Of a DNA stretch of 44,312 nucleotides, positions 24,930 through 34,227 are shown piece by piece (the stretch's first letter is position 1; each line of letters begins with the position of its first letter). The position numbers and the translations under genes were made by a program. Below the pieces are notes generated by a model. The model searched no databases. It was not told the origin of the DNA and saw nothing but the letters and a program-made list of their open reading frames with translations. The DNA is from Eubacteriales bacterium (GTDB lineage Bacteria; Bacillota; Clostridia; Saccharofermentanales; DTU023), in assembly GCA_030537595.1 (NCBI GenBank), contig JAUNVR010000014.1:1-44312 (forward strand). The letters run 5' to 3'.

Positions 24930-26621
24930 CTAGTCTGAATAATTTATCTCATCCTGATTTAATAGGCGCTGCGCTAAAGCCAAGCTTTCAGCTGGAGCTT
25001 CTGCTCCACTGAGTAAACGCGCCACCTCATTTAACCTAGCCTCAGCCTTTAATTCAATGCTGCTTGTTTTAGTTCGCCCAGCACTAAAGCTCTTCTCAAG
25101 TAAGAAGTGAGTGTCAGCCTGAGCTGCAATACTAGCACTATGGGTAACGCAAAAAACCTGGCGCTCGCGGCTTAAACTATGCAGGCGCTGAGCAACTTTC
25201 GCCGCAGTGCGCCCACCTATGCCCTGATCAATCTCATCAAAAATTAAAACTGGTATCTCCGCCTGGTCAGCCAGAATTGACTTAATTGCAAGAATTAAGC
25301 GTGAAGCTTCACCGCCGGAAGCTACCTTAGCTAGTGCTTTCAGACTCTCGCCCTCATTTGCCGAAAATAAAAATTCCAGCTCATCTCGGCCACTTAATGG
25401 AAAAGCCTTAGTCTCAGCAGCGGAAATCCTCACCGCAAAGCGCGCCTTAGGTAAATTAAGATCGACTAAGCTAGCTTGCATGGCCTCGGCAAAGCGCTCG
25501 GCTGTGCGCTTGCGCTCTCGACTTAAGACTTCAGCCTTAGTGCAAAGATCAGCCTCCACTTTCTTGAGTTCTGCTTGGAGCTCAGCAAAGCGCTGCTCAC
25601 TATTTTTCAGATAAGCTTCTCTAGTCTGAGCCTGTTCAAGAAAAGCAAAAATATCGTCCAGCGTATCGCCGTACTTGCGTTTTAACTCATTAATCTCTTC
25701 CAAGCGCTCGCTAATCTCAGCTGCGGATTCGGAATCAATCGCCAATTGACTCCTTAAATCAGAGAGGCTATATGCAATCTCTCGGGCATTTTCGCTCATC
25801 AGTAAGACTTCTGAACGTAAGTTGGAAAGTTTCTTTGAAAAGCGCGCAGGGTATTCCAAAGCTTTTAAAGCTGCCTGAAGATTAGTCCGAATACCCCCAT
25901 CTTCAGCAGTTGAAAACAAGGCCTCAAACTGATCTAAATCCTGATTAATCTTTGATAGTGCGGACAGCTTCTTGTGCTTGCGCTCTAAGTTTTCATCTTC
26001 ACCCGCTTCGAGCTGAGCTTCCGTCAACTCGGCGATCTGATACTCCAGTAGCTCCAGTTCCCGTGAACGCTCACGTGGTGAGAGTCCGAGCTGCTTCAAT
26101 TCACTAACTAGCTCACGCCTGATCATGACTCCAGCTTCCCATGCCTTTAAAGCAGCCTGGTGCTCTGGCCCAGCAAATTTATCTAAAAGCTTTAATTGGG
26201 CTGGCGGATGATAGATTTCTTCCTGACTGTTTTGGCCATGAATTGCAATTAATTTACTACTTAATTCGCTCAGTAAATTAAGCGTTACCAAACGCCCGTT
26301 GACCCTGGCATAACTCCGGCCATCAGTCCGAATCTCACGACTTAAAATTAACTCTGAATCATTTTCAAAGCCCAGTTCAGTAAGTAAATTTGGCTCTATA
26401 TACTTTTCCGGGCCATAAAAAAGGGCTTCAACAATTGCCTTGTCACAGCCCTCTCTTATCATTTCTCGATTTGCACGCTTACCTAGAAGCAAAGCAAAAG
26501 CATCGATTAAAATCGATTTGCCTGCTCCCGTCTCGCCACTGATTACAGTTAGACCCTCTTTGAAGTCTAGCTGCTGCCGTTCGATTAAGGCAAAGTCGGT
26601 TATCGACAATGTTTGCAGCAT
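24930..26621 (-). CDS. recN: DNA repair protein RecN
   Basis: An SMC-like ATPase that gathers broken DNA ends for recombinational repair. The 563-residue protein has Walker A SGETGAGKS (28-36), a long coiled-coil centre (about 155-385) and a C-terminal ABC signature SGGEASR followed by Walker B VLIFDEID. It lies 12 bases after argR, the usual Firmicutes order argR-recN, with GGGG six bases before the ATG. The spoIVB-spo0A genes that normally follow recN in spore formers are absent; hutH follows instead. Confidence 0.95.
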   Translation of the reverse strand: MLQTLSITDFALIERQQLDFKEGLTVISGETGAGKSILIDAFALLLGKRANREMIREGCDKAIVEALFYGPEKYIEPNLLTELGFENDSELILSREIRTDGRSYARVNGRLVTLNLLSELSSKLIAIHGQNSQEEIYHPPAQLKLLDKFAGPEHQAALKAWEAGVMIRRELVSELKQLGLSPRERSRELELLEYQIAELTEAQLEAGEDENLERKHKKLSALSKINQDLDQFEALFSTAEDGGIRTNLQAALKALEYPARFSKKLSNLRSEVLLMSENAREIAYSLSDLRSQLAIDSESAAEISERLEEINELKRKYGDTLDDIFAFLEQAQTREAYLKNSEQRFAELQAELKKVEADLCTKAEVLSRERKRTAERFAEAMQASLVDLNLPKARFAVRISAAETKAFPLSGRDELEFLFSANEGESLKALAKVASGGEASRLILAIKSILADQAEIPVLIFDEIDQGIGGRTAAKVAQRLHSLSRERQVFCVTHSASIAAQADTHFLLEKSFSAGRTKTSSIELKAEARLNEVARLLSGAEAPAESLALAQRLLNQDEINYSD

Positions 26622-26633
26622 TATCTACCCCTG

Positions 26634-27122
26634 TTAATTCACCCCGTCAAGGCTGTCAAATTCCAGGTTGGCGAGCTTTCTAAGCTTTTTGCAAAGTGAT
26701 TCTGCCTGTTTTACATCTGCAGTAGCAATAAAAATTGTGTCATCACCGGCTAAGGATGCCAAAAGCTCTTCCAAGTGCATTGAATCCAGTGCAGCTGCAG
26801 CAGCCTGAGCCATTCCCGGCAAGGTTTTTGCAACGACAAAGTTACTGGCCAATTCTAAGGAAGTAATTGCTTCGGTAAAGACCTTCATCAAACGGCCTGA
26901 AGCACCCTCACCACTTTTATTCATCGGAATATACTTCTGCTCACCGGTCGCTGTTGCAACCTTGATGATGCCCAATTCCTTAATATCTCTGGAAACTGTA
27001 GCCTGCGTAACTTCCAGTCCGTCTTTCTTGAGCGCCTCAACCAGCTCCTCTTGGGTGCTGATATTCTGACTGCGCACGATTTGTAAAATTCTGTTCTGTC
27101 TTGGATTCTTTGATGGTTTCAC
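26634..27122 (-). CDS. argR: Arginine repressor ArgR/AhrC
   Basis: A hexameric transcription factor that binds arginine and controls arginine synthesis and breakdown. The N-terminal winged-helix domain (about 1-70) contains TQATVSRDIKELGI. The C-terminal domain holds the arginine-binding oligomerisation region, here ending GDDTIFIATAD. Length is 162 residues, slightly longer than the usual 150. It starts at GTG 27122, overlapping the nadK stop as GTGA. No ArgR target operator was recognised in the window. Confidence 0.95.
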   Translation of the reverse strand: MKPSKNPRQNRILQIVRSQNISTQEELVEALKKDGLEVTQATVSRDIKELGIIKVATATGEQKYIPMNKSGEGASGRLMKVFTEAITSLELASNFVVAKTLPGMAQAAAAALDSMHLEELLASLAGDDTIFIATADVKQAESLCKKLRKLANLEFDSLDGVN

Positions 27123-27967
27123 TTACTAATCCCCCTTTTTTGGATCTTGTCGGCCAAAGTATCATAAAAATTGTCGCGCCCTAGGCGCAGCATCTTTAAT
27201 GCCTGACCTGCCTGTTTAACTTCGATATACTGTCCCGGCTCCAGCGGCAATGGCTCGCGCCCGTCAGCAGACAAGGTTACGGGCTTACTATTCTCAGGTA
27301 AGGCAACCTTGACCACCGCTCCCGCGTTCGCTAAATAACTGCGATTGTGCAAAGTATGTGGGCAGATAGCAGTAACAATCAGTGCAGCCTCTGAAGGGTG
27401 GACTATTGGCCCACCAGCAGACAAGGTATATGCAGTTGAACCAGTCGGTGTAGCCACAATCAGGCCATCGCCAGGAACCCGTTCTACCTCATCTTCATTA
27501 ATCCATAAATCTAAAGTTAGGATCGATCTGCTTGCACCCCGGTGCACCACGACATCGTTCAAAGCCATTCCGGAGTCCCTGACCTCTCCACTTTTCTTAT
27601 GAATTGAGTACTGCAAACGCATCCGCTCCTCAATGCTGTACTCACCTTGCAAGATCGCAGTCAAATCTCGGTCTAAATTTTCCGGCTCAATAATTGGCAA
27701 AAAGCCAACTGAACCCAAATTTATACCAATCATTGGAATCTGCTCAGCACCTTGTAAATGAGTCATGGCCAAAAAGGTTCCGTCACCACCCAGACTGATT
27801 AATAAATCACAATCTGCATAGTCTCCGGAAGTGCAAGCTAGAGCGGCTGCTAGTTCTCTTGAGCTAATTAAAGCCTCCCCACCGCCTGCCGCAATTACCT
27901 GCACACATTGCTGCGTGATCCGGAAACCCGGATCTCTGCTTTCATTTGTAAAAATACCAATCCGCAA
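27119..27967 (-). CDS. nadK: NAD kinase
   Basis: Phosphorylates NAD to NADP. The 282-residue protein has the catalytic GGDGT motif (60-64), the ALNDVV (NE/D-type) motif and PTGSTAYTLSAGGPIV, which are diagnostic. The start is TTG at 27967 with GAGG seven bases upstream, four bases after dxs. In Bacillus this position is held by tlyA (yqxC); here nadK directly links dxs and argR. Confidence 0.95.
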   Translation of the reverse strand: MRIGIFTNESRDPGFRITQQCVQVIAAGGGEALISSRELAAALACTSGDYADCDLLISLGGDGTFLAMTHLQGAEQIPMIGINLGSVGFLPIIEPENLDRDLTAILQGEYSIEERMRLQYSIHKKSGEVRDSGMALNDVVVHRGASRSILTLDLWINEDEVERVPGDGLIVATPTGSTAYTLSAGGPIVHPSEAALIVTAICPHTLHNRSYLANAGAVVKVALPENSKPVTLSADGREPLPLEPGQYIEVKQAGQALKMLRLGRDNFYDTLADKIQKRGISK

Positions 27968-27971
27968 GCTT

Positions 27972-29852
27972 TTACCTCGACTTTTCGAGCTGCTGATGTA
28001 AGTATAATATCAGCTTTTGTTGAATTTTCAAAGCAGACAGAGAACTTTTCTCAAGCAGTTCATGACGGTTTCCACTAAAATCAAGATTCTGCTCTATAGC
28101 TAGGTCAAGAAGCTTGCAGCTAAGTCCACTCTCCGCAATTTTACCACTGATGTAAGTCCCAAAGGATAAGGGTTTTAGCGTTTCACTGAGAATTATTAAA
28201 TGACCTGTCCTCGCACAGGATTCGAGAAATTCAGGACTCAGGCAGGGTGTAAAAGCCGCTGTTGAAAATAAATCTCCAGTCAGATTCCGCTCCTCTAAGC
28301 CTTGAATAATTGCTAAGTATTCCTTTAAAACTGTACCTAAAATTAGTACTGTATAATCTTTCCCTGAGTGAATTTTATCCACTCCCCCCAAGATTCTACG
28401 GCTTGGTAATTGGGGAAATATCTCAGCTCGATCCTTTGGATAGCGCATCATATAGGCTGAGTTATCAGCTAAAAAATCATCGAAGATCTGATCGATATCT
28501 AAAAGATCACGCGGAGCAAAACTCTTAATCTGGGGCAGATTTGCGAGCATTGCATAATCATATAGGCCCTGATGTGTCTCACCATCATTCGGCACTAGGC
28601 CAGCCCGGTCGACTGCAATCATCACCGCTAATCTTTGTAGGGCAATATCGTGAATTAATTGGTCATAAGCTCGTTGGAGAAAAGTCGAATACAAGGCCAA
28701 AACTGGCTTCATCCCGCCAGCCGCTAAACCTGCGGCTAAACAGGCTGCATGCTGCTCAGCTATGCCGACATCAAAAAAGCGCTCCGGATATTTTTCTGCA
28801 AAATCTTTCAAGCCAGTGCCTCCTGGCATCGCTGCAGTGATCGCACAAAGCTCAGGAGAAGTCTCGGCATGGCGCAAAAGGCTTGAGCCAAAGGCTTTAG
28901 AAAAACTACTCTGGCGGTCGCCAAGCTTTGGTGAAAGCCCGTCCGGAATCTCAAAACTACCTACGCCATGGTAGGATTCAGGCGACTCCTCAGCATAGGC
29001 GTAGCCCCTGCCTTTTACAGTATAGATATGGAGTAACTTTGGCCCAGGAATTCCTTTTAAAGCCTTCAAGTGGCGCTCTAAGCCCGCAATATCATGACCA
29101 TTCAAAGGGCCATAGTAACGCCAGTTCAAGCTTTCGAAGAAAACACCAGTCCTTCTGATCAAGAGTCGATCCAAAGATTTGAAGCTGCGCAAGGAATGCA
29201 ATAATTTCGGATGATTCTCCAGGCGCGGGCGCCAACGCCGCTTAAAATCTTGGTAGTCCGCCTTAATTCTTAGTTCACCCAAGCGCTTAGCCAAAGAACC
29301 CACATTCTCTGCGATCGACATCTGATTGTCATTGAGGATGACTAAAATATCGTCATCTGGCTTGGCATCATTTAAGGCCTCAAAGGCCATCCCGCCGCCA
29401 ATTGCCCCATCTCCAATAATCGCAATTACACTGCCCTCTTGGCCTTTTATCGCTTGCGCACGACTCAGACCTAAGGCCGCCGAAATAGAGGTCGAAGCAT
29501 GCCCCGTATTAAAAAAGTCGTAGGGGCTCTCCTCACGCTTTGGGAAACCTGCCAAACCCGACTCTTGACGCAGAGTTTTGAAAGCCTCACGTCGACCGCT
29601 AATTAATTTCCAAGCATAGCTTTGGTGACCAACATCAAAAATCAGCTGATCATGTCCAGCTGTAAAGTCGAAGATTCTGGCCAAAGCAAGCGTTAGTTCT
29701 ATGACGCCAAGATTTGAGGCTAGGTGACCACCGTTTTCTGAAACTCTTTGAATAATCGTTTCGCGCAGCTCAAAACCCAGACTCTCGACTTCAGCTTCAG
29801 TCAAAGTCTTGAGCTCTTCAGGACGGTTTATTTTACTTAAAATATCGCTCAA
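27972..29852 (-). CDS. dxs: 1-deoxy-D-xylulose-5-phosphate synthase
   Basis: A thiamine-diphosphate enzyme that makes DXP from pyruvate and glyceraldehyde-3-phosphate, the entry to the MEP isoprenoid pathway. The 626-residue protein has the N-terminal GHQSYAWK motif, the TPP site IIGDGAIGGGMAFEALND and the central pyrimidine-binding domain with AEQHAACLAAGLA. The start is TTG at 29852, overlapping the ispA stop as TTGA; GGAG lies eight bases upstream. Its product pathway feeds IspA, its immediate neighbour. Confidence 0.96.
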   Translation of the reverse strand: MSDILSKINRPEELKTLTEAEVESLGFELRETIIQRVSENGGHLASNLGVIELTLALARIFDFTAGHDQLIFDVGHQSYAWKLISGRREAFKTLRQESGLAGFPKREESPYDFFNTGHASTSISAALGLSRAQAIKGQEGSVIAIIGDGAIGGGMAFEALNDAKPDDDILVILNDNQMSIAENVGSLAKRLGELRIKADYQDFKRRWRPRLENHPKLLHSLRSFKSLDRLLIRRTGVFFESLNWRYYGPLNGHDIAGLERHLKALKGIPGPKLLHIYTVKGRGYAYAEESPESYHGVGSFEIPDGLSPKLGDRQSSFSKAFGSSLLRHAETSPELCAITAAMPGGTGLKDFAEKYPERFFDVGIAEQHAACLAAGLAAGGMKPVLALYSTFLQRAYDQLIHDIALQRLAVMIAVDRAGLVPNDGETHQGLYDYAMLANLPQIKSFAPRDLLDIDQIFDDFLADNSAYMMRYPKDRAEIFPQLPSRRILGGVDKIHSGKDYTVLILGTVLKEYLAIIQGLEERNLTGDLFSTAAFTPCLSPEFLESCARTGHLIILSETLKPLSFGTYISGKIAESGLSCKLLDLAIEQNLDFSGNRHELLEKSSLSALKIQQKLILYLHQQLEKSR

Positions 29853-30769
29853 AATTCTCTCTCCAGGATAAAGTCACTGAGTATCTTTAAGGCGCTTAAA
29901 TTTAGTCCCGGCAGAGCGGAGAGCTCAGCCAATTTTTCACTGATACAGCGGCAGAGCTGAGCGTAGTGCTGCTCTGCACCCTTTAGACCCATAATTCTAC
30001 TTGCTGTAAGCTTTTCATCACGCTCATCCTTACCCAAGGACTTGCCTAAATCAGCTTCTGAAGCAGTAAAGTCTAAGATGTCATCCTTAATCTGATACGC
30101 ACGACCTAAATTCGCAGCATATGCTTGCCACAAACTATAATCCTGAGCTGGAGCTAGCGCTAGGTCTAATGGTACGAGTACAGCAGCTTCAATCAAAGCT
30201 CCAGTTTTAAGCTCTTGGATAGCCTCTAATTCGCTGAGATAATTGAGCTTTTCTAATGAAGTTAATTCTGCCTTCGTCTCCAGTTCAGCTGCCAAATCTT
30301 TCAACTGTCCGGCAATCATTCCGAAGCCACCAGCTGCCTTGGCAATTCTTCCAGCTGCATCTTTTTTGGCCGGTGAATCGATTGCTCGAATGAGAATTTC
30401 ATAAGCCCGATTGAGCAGATAATCACCCAGTAAAATTGCTTTTGCCTCGCCAAATTGCCGGTGGCAGCTTGGCTTACCATGGCGCAAGTCGTCGTTATCC
30501 ATAGCAGGCAAATCATCGTGGACCAAGGAATAATTGTGAATCAATTCCAGGGCTATCATGAACGGAAGCAGCTCTGCAAAGTCCAAATTGTAAGCTTGAG
30601 CCACAGCCCATAGGAGGGCTGGCCTAATCTGCTTACCTCCGCTACAAGCATAGTTTGCAGCAGCGATAAAATCCCCCAGCTCCTCAGCTCCCCGAAGTGC
30701 ATCAGATAGGGCCTCTGAAAACTCTTGAGCTCTGCCATCCGGCCAAATTCTCAGAATTTGCTCTGTCAT
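29849..30769 (-). CDS. ispA: Polyprenyl diphosphate synthase (farnesyl/geranylgeranyl type)
   Basis: Condenses isopentenyl units into C15-C20 diphosphates for undecaprenol and quinone synthesis. The 306-residue protein has the first aspartate-rich motif DDLPAMD (85-91) with the DDLRHGKPSCHR segment, and a second motif IKDDILD. The chain length cannot be decided from sequence alone. It overlaps xseB by one base (TAATG), the usual Firmicutes arrangement xseA-xseB-ispA-dxs. Confidence 0.93.
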   Translation of the reverse strand: MTEQILRIWPDGRAQEFSEALSDALRGAEELGDFIAAANYACSGGKQIRPALLWAVAQAYNLDFAELLPFMIALELIHNYSLVHDDLPAMDNDDLRHGKPSCHRQFGEAKAILLGDYLLNRAYEILIRAIDSPAKKDAAGRIAKAAGGFGMIAGQLKDLAAELETKAELTSLEKLNYLSELEAIQELKTGALIEAAVLVPLDLALAPAQDYSLWQAYAANLGRAYQIKDDILDFTASEADLGKSLGKDERDEKLTASRIMGLKGAEQHYAQLCRCISEKLAELSALPGLNLSALKILSDFILEREF

Positions 30770-31077
30770 TAAATCTCAAACTCCACTTCGCGCTCAGGAT
30801 TATCTAAGTCGAGGAGGCGGATTCGTTCTTCCATCTCCTGGAGAATCTTATGGCAGTCTTGGCTGATTGCATGCCCACGCTCGAAGTACTTGATCGAATC
30901 TTCTAAGTTCAGCTCGCCGGACTCAAGCTTAGCCACTATTTTTTCCAGTTCTCTCATCTGAGCTTCGAAGTCCTTGGTCTGAGCTTTGGCCTCAGGCTCC
31001 TGCTGCCCAGTCTGATTGCTCTCAGCTGAACTCTTATTGACCTGCTTTAAATTTTGCTCTAAATCGATTTCTTTCAT
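30769..31077 (-). CDS. xseB: Exodeoxyribonuclease VII small subunit
   Basis: Forms ExoVII, a single-strand exonuclease, with XseA. The core (about 36-90) has the family signature FEAQMRELEKIVAKLESGEL followed by LEDSIKYFERG. The first 35 residues are a polar, Gln/Glu/Ser-rich extension not found in most XseB, which are about 75 residues; an internal start is possible but no better ribosome-binding site is seen. It lies 33 bases after xseA. Confidence 0.9.
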   Translation of the reverse strand: MKEIDLEQNLKQVNKSSAESNQTGQQEPEAKAQTKDFEAQMRELEKIVAKLESGELNLEDSIKYFERGHAISQDCHKILQEMEERIRLLDLDNPEREVEFEI

Positions 31078-31110
31078 TTTTAACTCGCTTTCTTCACTGG
31101 GCTGAGCAGA

Positions 31111-32460
31111 CTACTCTCTGCCCTCTTCGCTAATCGTCTTTTCTTTTCGTGCCAGAATTCTTCCGCTTTCTAAAACCAAGTCGAATTGACTACCATCAGC
31201 TAAGTCCCTCGGACTGCGTATTAATTCACCCTTCGAATCCAAGGCTACGGCATAGCCACGCTCGAGGACCGCAAATGGACTTAGACCCTGGAGCTGTCTG
31301 CTATAAGCTTCTAAGGCCTTAGCTTCACGCTTAACACCTATCTGCACGGCCTGCTGTAAACGATGATCAAAGGCTTTTATTTGCAGCTGGGACTGTCTTA
31401 AGCGCTCCTTAATACTCCGATAGTAGGCTGTTAAATCTAATTTACGGGCTTCATGTGAAAGCTTCAGCTTTAATTCATTGCCCTGGCGGCTGAGCCCTTT
31501 AAAAGCTAGGTCATAGCGATTTCGCTCACTAGTTCCACCCGCTTTTTGAAGCAATTGCAAACGCCTTTGCAATTGACTTAATTTCAGTGCGGAGTGACTT
31601 AAGCTTTGATAGGCGATGCGTAAGATTCTTCTTTCAACCCGATCGAGGGTCTGGTAAATCTCAGCCAAGGATGGATAAAGTAGCTCGGCTGCTGCCGAAG
31701 GTGTAGGCGCCCTAAGGTCGGCGACAAAGTCGGCAATTGTAAAATCACTCTCATGGCCAACTGCAGAAATTACTGGCTTTTTGCATTTAAAGATAGCCTC
31801 AGCCAAAGCAGCCTCGTTGAAGGACCAAAGATCTTGTAAAGAACCGCCACCTCGAGCCAGGACAATAAGTTCAATATCTTCTTTGGCCTCTGCCAATTTT
31901 AGACCACGAATTAAGGATTCAGCTGAGCCCTCACCCTGCACTTTGGCCGGGACTAACAGTAAGTCGAAATTTGGAAAACGCCGTCTGGCAATTGAGACAA
32001 AGTCATGGATAACTGCGCCCTGCGGCGATGAAACGAAGGCTACACGCTTAGGCATCCAAGGAATTTTCTGCTTATTTTCTAGGGCAAAGTAACCTTGGGC
32101 CTCTAGCCTGTTCTTCAATTCGATGAAACGCCGATACAGCTCCCCTTCACCAATCGGTTCTAAACTCTGTACAATCAATTGAAAGCGCGCTTCCTTGGTG
32201 TAGAGATTACAGCGCCCCAGCGCAACTACCTTATCGCCAGCTCGCGGAGTAAAACTGAGCTTACGATAATCACTGGCATAGGCTATGCAGCTAATATTCG
32301 AATCTTCATCCTTCAATGTAAAATAACAGTGACCTGAACGATAGACTTTGGGTTCGCTAATCTCACCCTCAACCTTAATCCCATTCAGTTCACTGTCTGT
32401 TTTAATTTTGTTTGCCACTCTCATGTTTAATTGAGTGACAGTGAGAATGTCTTGAGCCAA
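31111..32460 (-). CDS. xseA: Exodeoxyribonuclease VII large subunit
   Basis: The catalytic ExoVII subunit. The N-terminal OB-fold (LTVTQLNMRVANKIK, VEGEISEPKVYRSGHCYFTL) binds single-stranded DNA, and the central domain has SPQGAVIHDF, ARGGGSLQDLWSFNE and SAVGHESDFTIADFVADLRAPTP-like blocks in series. A coiled-coil region follows. The TTG at 32460 is preferred because GGAG lies six bases upstream; a TTG at 32472 is in frame but lacks a ribosome-binding site. It comes directly after nusB; folD, which lies between them in Bacillus, is absent. Confidence 0.93.
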   Translation of the reverse strand: MAQDILTVTQLNMRVANKIKTDSELNGIKVEGEISEPKVYRSGHCYFTLKDEDSNISCIAYASDYRKLSFTPRAGDKVVALGRCNLYTKEARFQLIVQSLEPIGEGELYRRFIELKNRLEAQGYFALENKQKIPWMPKRVAFVSSPQGAVIHDFVSIARRRFPNFDLLLVPAKVQGEGSAESLIRGLKLAEAKEDIELIVLARGGGSLQDLWSFNEAALAEAIFKCKKPVISAVGHESDFTIADFVADLRAPTPSAAAELLYPSLAEIYQTLDRVERRILRIAYQSLSHSALKLSQLQRRLQLLQKAGGTSERNRYDLAFKGLSRQGNELKLKLSHEARKLDLTAYYRSIKERLRQSQLQIKAFDHRLQQAVQIGVKREAKALEAYSRQLQGLSPFAVLERGYAVALDSKGELIRSPRDLADGSQFDLVLESGRILARKEKTISEEGRE

Positions 32461-32481
32461 ATCTAACTCCAAACTAATCTG

Positions 32482-32958
32482 CTACGATTTTGGATCCTGT
32501 TCTAATTCGTTTAATAAATTTTTTGCTGATAATTCAGGCTGCTTAGTACTGAGCTCATCGAGCTCTCGATTTAGATTCCCTAAGACCGCGTTGATATATT
32601 GCCTAGCAGCATCATCACTGTAGGTTTTAGCCAGGCGGACCGCTTCCGCGATTGCCACATTATTGGGGACGTATTCGGTAAAAATCAACTCATATAAGGC
32701 GATTCTGAGAATCGTCAAGTCGACCTTTGGCAAGCGGTCTATGGTCCAGCCACTAAGTCTAGGAGCAACTGCTAAGTCTAAATCCTTGCGATGTTCTAAG
32801 ACCCCTGCAATCAACTGATCAAAGAAGAGTAAGTCCTCCTCCGGGAGAGGATAGTTAGCTAGAAAAAGCTCCTTCGCCTGCTCTAAATTGGCACTTTGAT
32901 CGATTTCCTGACTATATAAAACTTTCATTGCACTTTCACGTGCTTCTCTACGCGACAT
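32482..32958 (-). CDS. nusB: Transcription antitermination factor NusB
   Basis: With NusE (S10) it binds boxA RNA and supports rRNA antitermination. The 158-residue all-helical protein has the family N-terminus SRREARESAMKVLYSQEI and the C-terminal part with NNVAIAEAVRLAKTYSDD followed by INAVLGNL. A Glu/Ser-rich tail of about 20 residues extends beyond the usual end. GGAG lies five bases before the ATG. It is preceded by the Asp23 membrane module, a frequent Firmicutes order. Confidence 0.95.
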   Translation of the reverse strand: MSRREARESAMKVLYSQEIDQSANLEQAKELFLANYPLPEEDLLFFDQLIAGVLEHRKDLDLAVAPRLSGWTIDRLPKVDLTILRIALYELIFTEYVPNNVAIAEAVRLAKTYSDDAARQYINAVLGNLNRELDELSTKQPELSAKNLLNELEQDPKS

Positions 32959-32987
32959 ATCTACTCCAGTCCAGCCAGCGAGTCTTC

Positions 32988-33233
32988 CTAGCGGAAGTAA
33001 CCCGGAGGGAAAATCTTATCCAATAATTCTTTAAAATCATCCAGATTCCCGAAGTAACGGGTTCCGATATAATAGCCTAAAACAGTGATTAAAAGAATAA
33101 ATAAAGTTTTGAAGAAGCCGAAAATAACTAAGAGTAAAGCCAGGACAAAAGCATAGCGAGCGCCTTTAGCACCGGCGCCTCCACTACTTATGCCGCTGAT
33201 TAAATCCTTAATAAAGTTATTTCTATTTTGCAT
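32988..33233 (-). CDS. DUF2273 small membrane protein
   Basis: An 81-residue integral membrane protein of the DUF2273 type, found with asp23 and amaP. The central part, from about residue 27 to 57, is very hydrophobic (FVLALLLVIFGFFKTLFILL, then a YYIGTRYFG segment), probably two short helices or a hairpin, with a polar C-terminus. GGGAG lies seven bases before the ATG. Its biochemical role is unknown; the context suggests it helps anchor the Asp23 assembly to the membrane. Confidence 0.85.
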   Translation of the reverse strand: MQNRNNFIKDLISGISSGGAGAKGARYAFVLALLLVIFGFFKTLFILLITVLGYYIGTRYFGNLDDFKELLDKIFPPGYFR

Positions 33234-33277
33234 TCATCTTCTCCCGGCTAATAGCTAAACTATCGCTTGGACCATTT

Positions 33278-33820
33278 CTAGCGCTCAACCCGCGCTGCTA
33301 TTTCTTCAACCCTGGCGACCTTAACTTCAACTGCTTCAATTGCCAGACCAGTATAATGCTCTAGATCTTTCTTTACTCTTTCCTGAACTCTGGCCATCAT
33401 TACTGGAATCTCAACATCAGAATAAACATTAACTGAAAGAGAAACCAAAATCTGCTTGTTTTGACGATTTCTAATCTTAACTTTAGCAGTTTTAACCCCG
33501 GACTGAGATGCCTTAGCAGAGTTCAAGGCGATACTTTCCAGCGCTGCTGTTGAGACTAAAATTCCACCGACTGCAGTATGTCTTAATTTAGCCGATGCGT
33601 TAGCACTTCTCACTAAGGCGTATAAGGCAAATGCGCTAAGTAAAATCAGGATAAAAAGAGCGTAGGCTCGATCTTGCACACCGTAAAGCTCCAAATTACC
33701 TATATACTGGCTCAGCATTCCGCGTAAAGCCGGAATAATCGTAATAAAGAAAAGCAGGGTGCAAACTAATAGTACAAAGACCAAAAGGACCACCCCTATA
33801 CTGCGTAAAATCTTCCTCAT
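33278..33820 (-). CDS. amaP: Alkaline-shock membrane anchor protein AmaP
   Basis: Anchors Asp23-type proteins at the membrane. The 180-residue protein has two hydrophobic helices (about 6-32 and 50-70) and a cytoplasmic Asp23-like C-terminal domain. The segment RVQERVKKDLEHYTGL is nearly the same as in the adjacent Asp23 (QERVKKDVELYTGL), so both carry related folds. It overlaps the asp23 stop by four bases (ATGA), and translation is probably coupled. Confidence 0.88.
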   Translation of the reverse strand: MRKILRSIGVVLLVFVLLVCTLLFFITIIPALRGMLSQYIGNLELYGVQDRAYALFILILLSAFALYALVRSANASAKLRHTAVGGILVSTAALESIALNSAKASQSGVKTAKVKIRNRQNKQILVSLSVNVYSDVEIPVMMARVQERVKKDLEHYTGLAIEAVEVKVARVEEIAARVER

Positions 33821-34227
33821 TCAAGTAACTCCTTTGCCCTTTCCTCTACCGCTTCACTTGGCTTACTTTGGCTCACGCCCATGATGTGGACATTGACTTC
33901 TTCTACAATCAAACCAGTGTAAAGCTCTACGTCCTTTTTAACGCGCTCCTGAATCTGCCAAGCTACGTCCGGTAGGATGAAAGAGAAGTAAACTATCGGG
34001 TAAACCTCAATCCGCACTTTCTGCGCTGAACGATTCGGGAAAAAGACCTTTACCCCTCGCCCCTCGTGCTTACCACCAATGGCTTCCTTAAGGGAAATAA
34101 TCACCCCAGTATCTAGGCCAGCAACCCCTTCAACATGACCTGCAGCCTCAGCAGCATACTGCGCAATAAAGCCCTGGGCCATACTGCGCTCGCCTTTGAC
34201 ACTAAACTCAGGTCTTAACTCAGCCAT
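33817..34227 (-). CDS. asp23: Asp23/Gls24-family envelope stress protein
   Basis: A cytoplasmic protein that clusters under the membrane with AmaP; the family is induced by alkaline or cell-wall stress in staphylococci. The 136-residue protein has the conserved pattern with QYAAEAAGHVEGVAGLD at the N-terminus and IQERVKKDVELYTGL near the C-terminus. The ATG directly abuts the efp stop (TAAATG). In spore-formers the spoIIIA operon and accBC lie between efp and asp23; here they do not. Confidence 0.93.
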   Translation of the reverse strand: MAELRPEFSVKGERSMAQGFIAQYAAEAAGHVEGVAGLDTGVIISLKEAIGGKHEGRGVKVFFPNRSAQKVRIEVYPIVYFSFILPDVAWQIQERVKKDVELYTGLIVEEVNVHIMGVSQSKPSEAVEERAKELLE

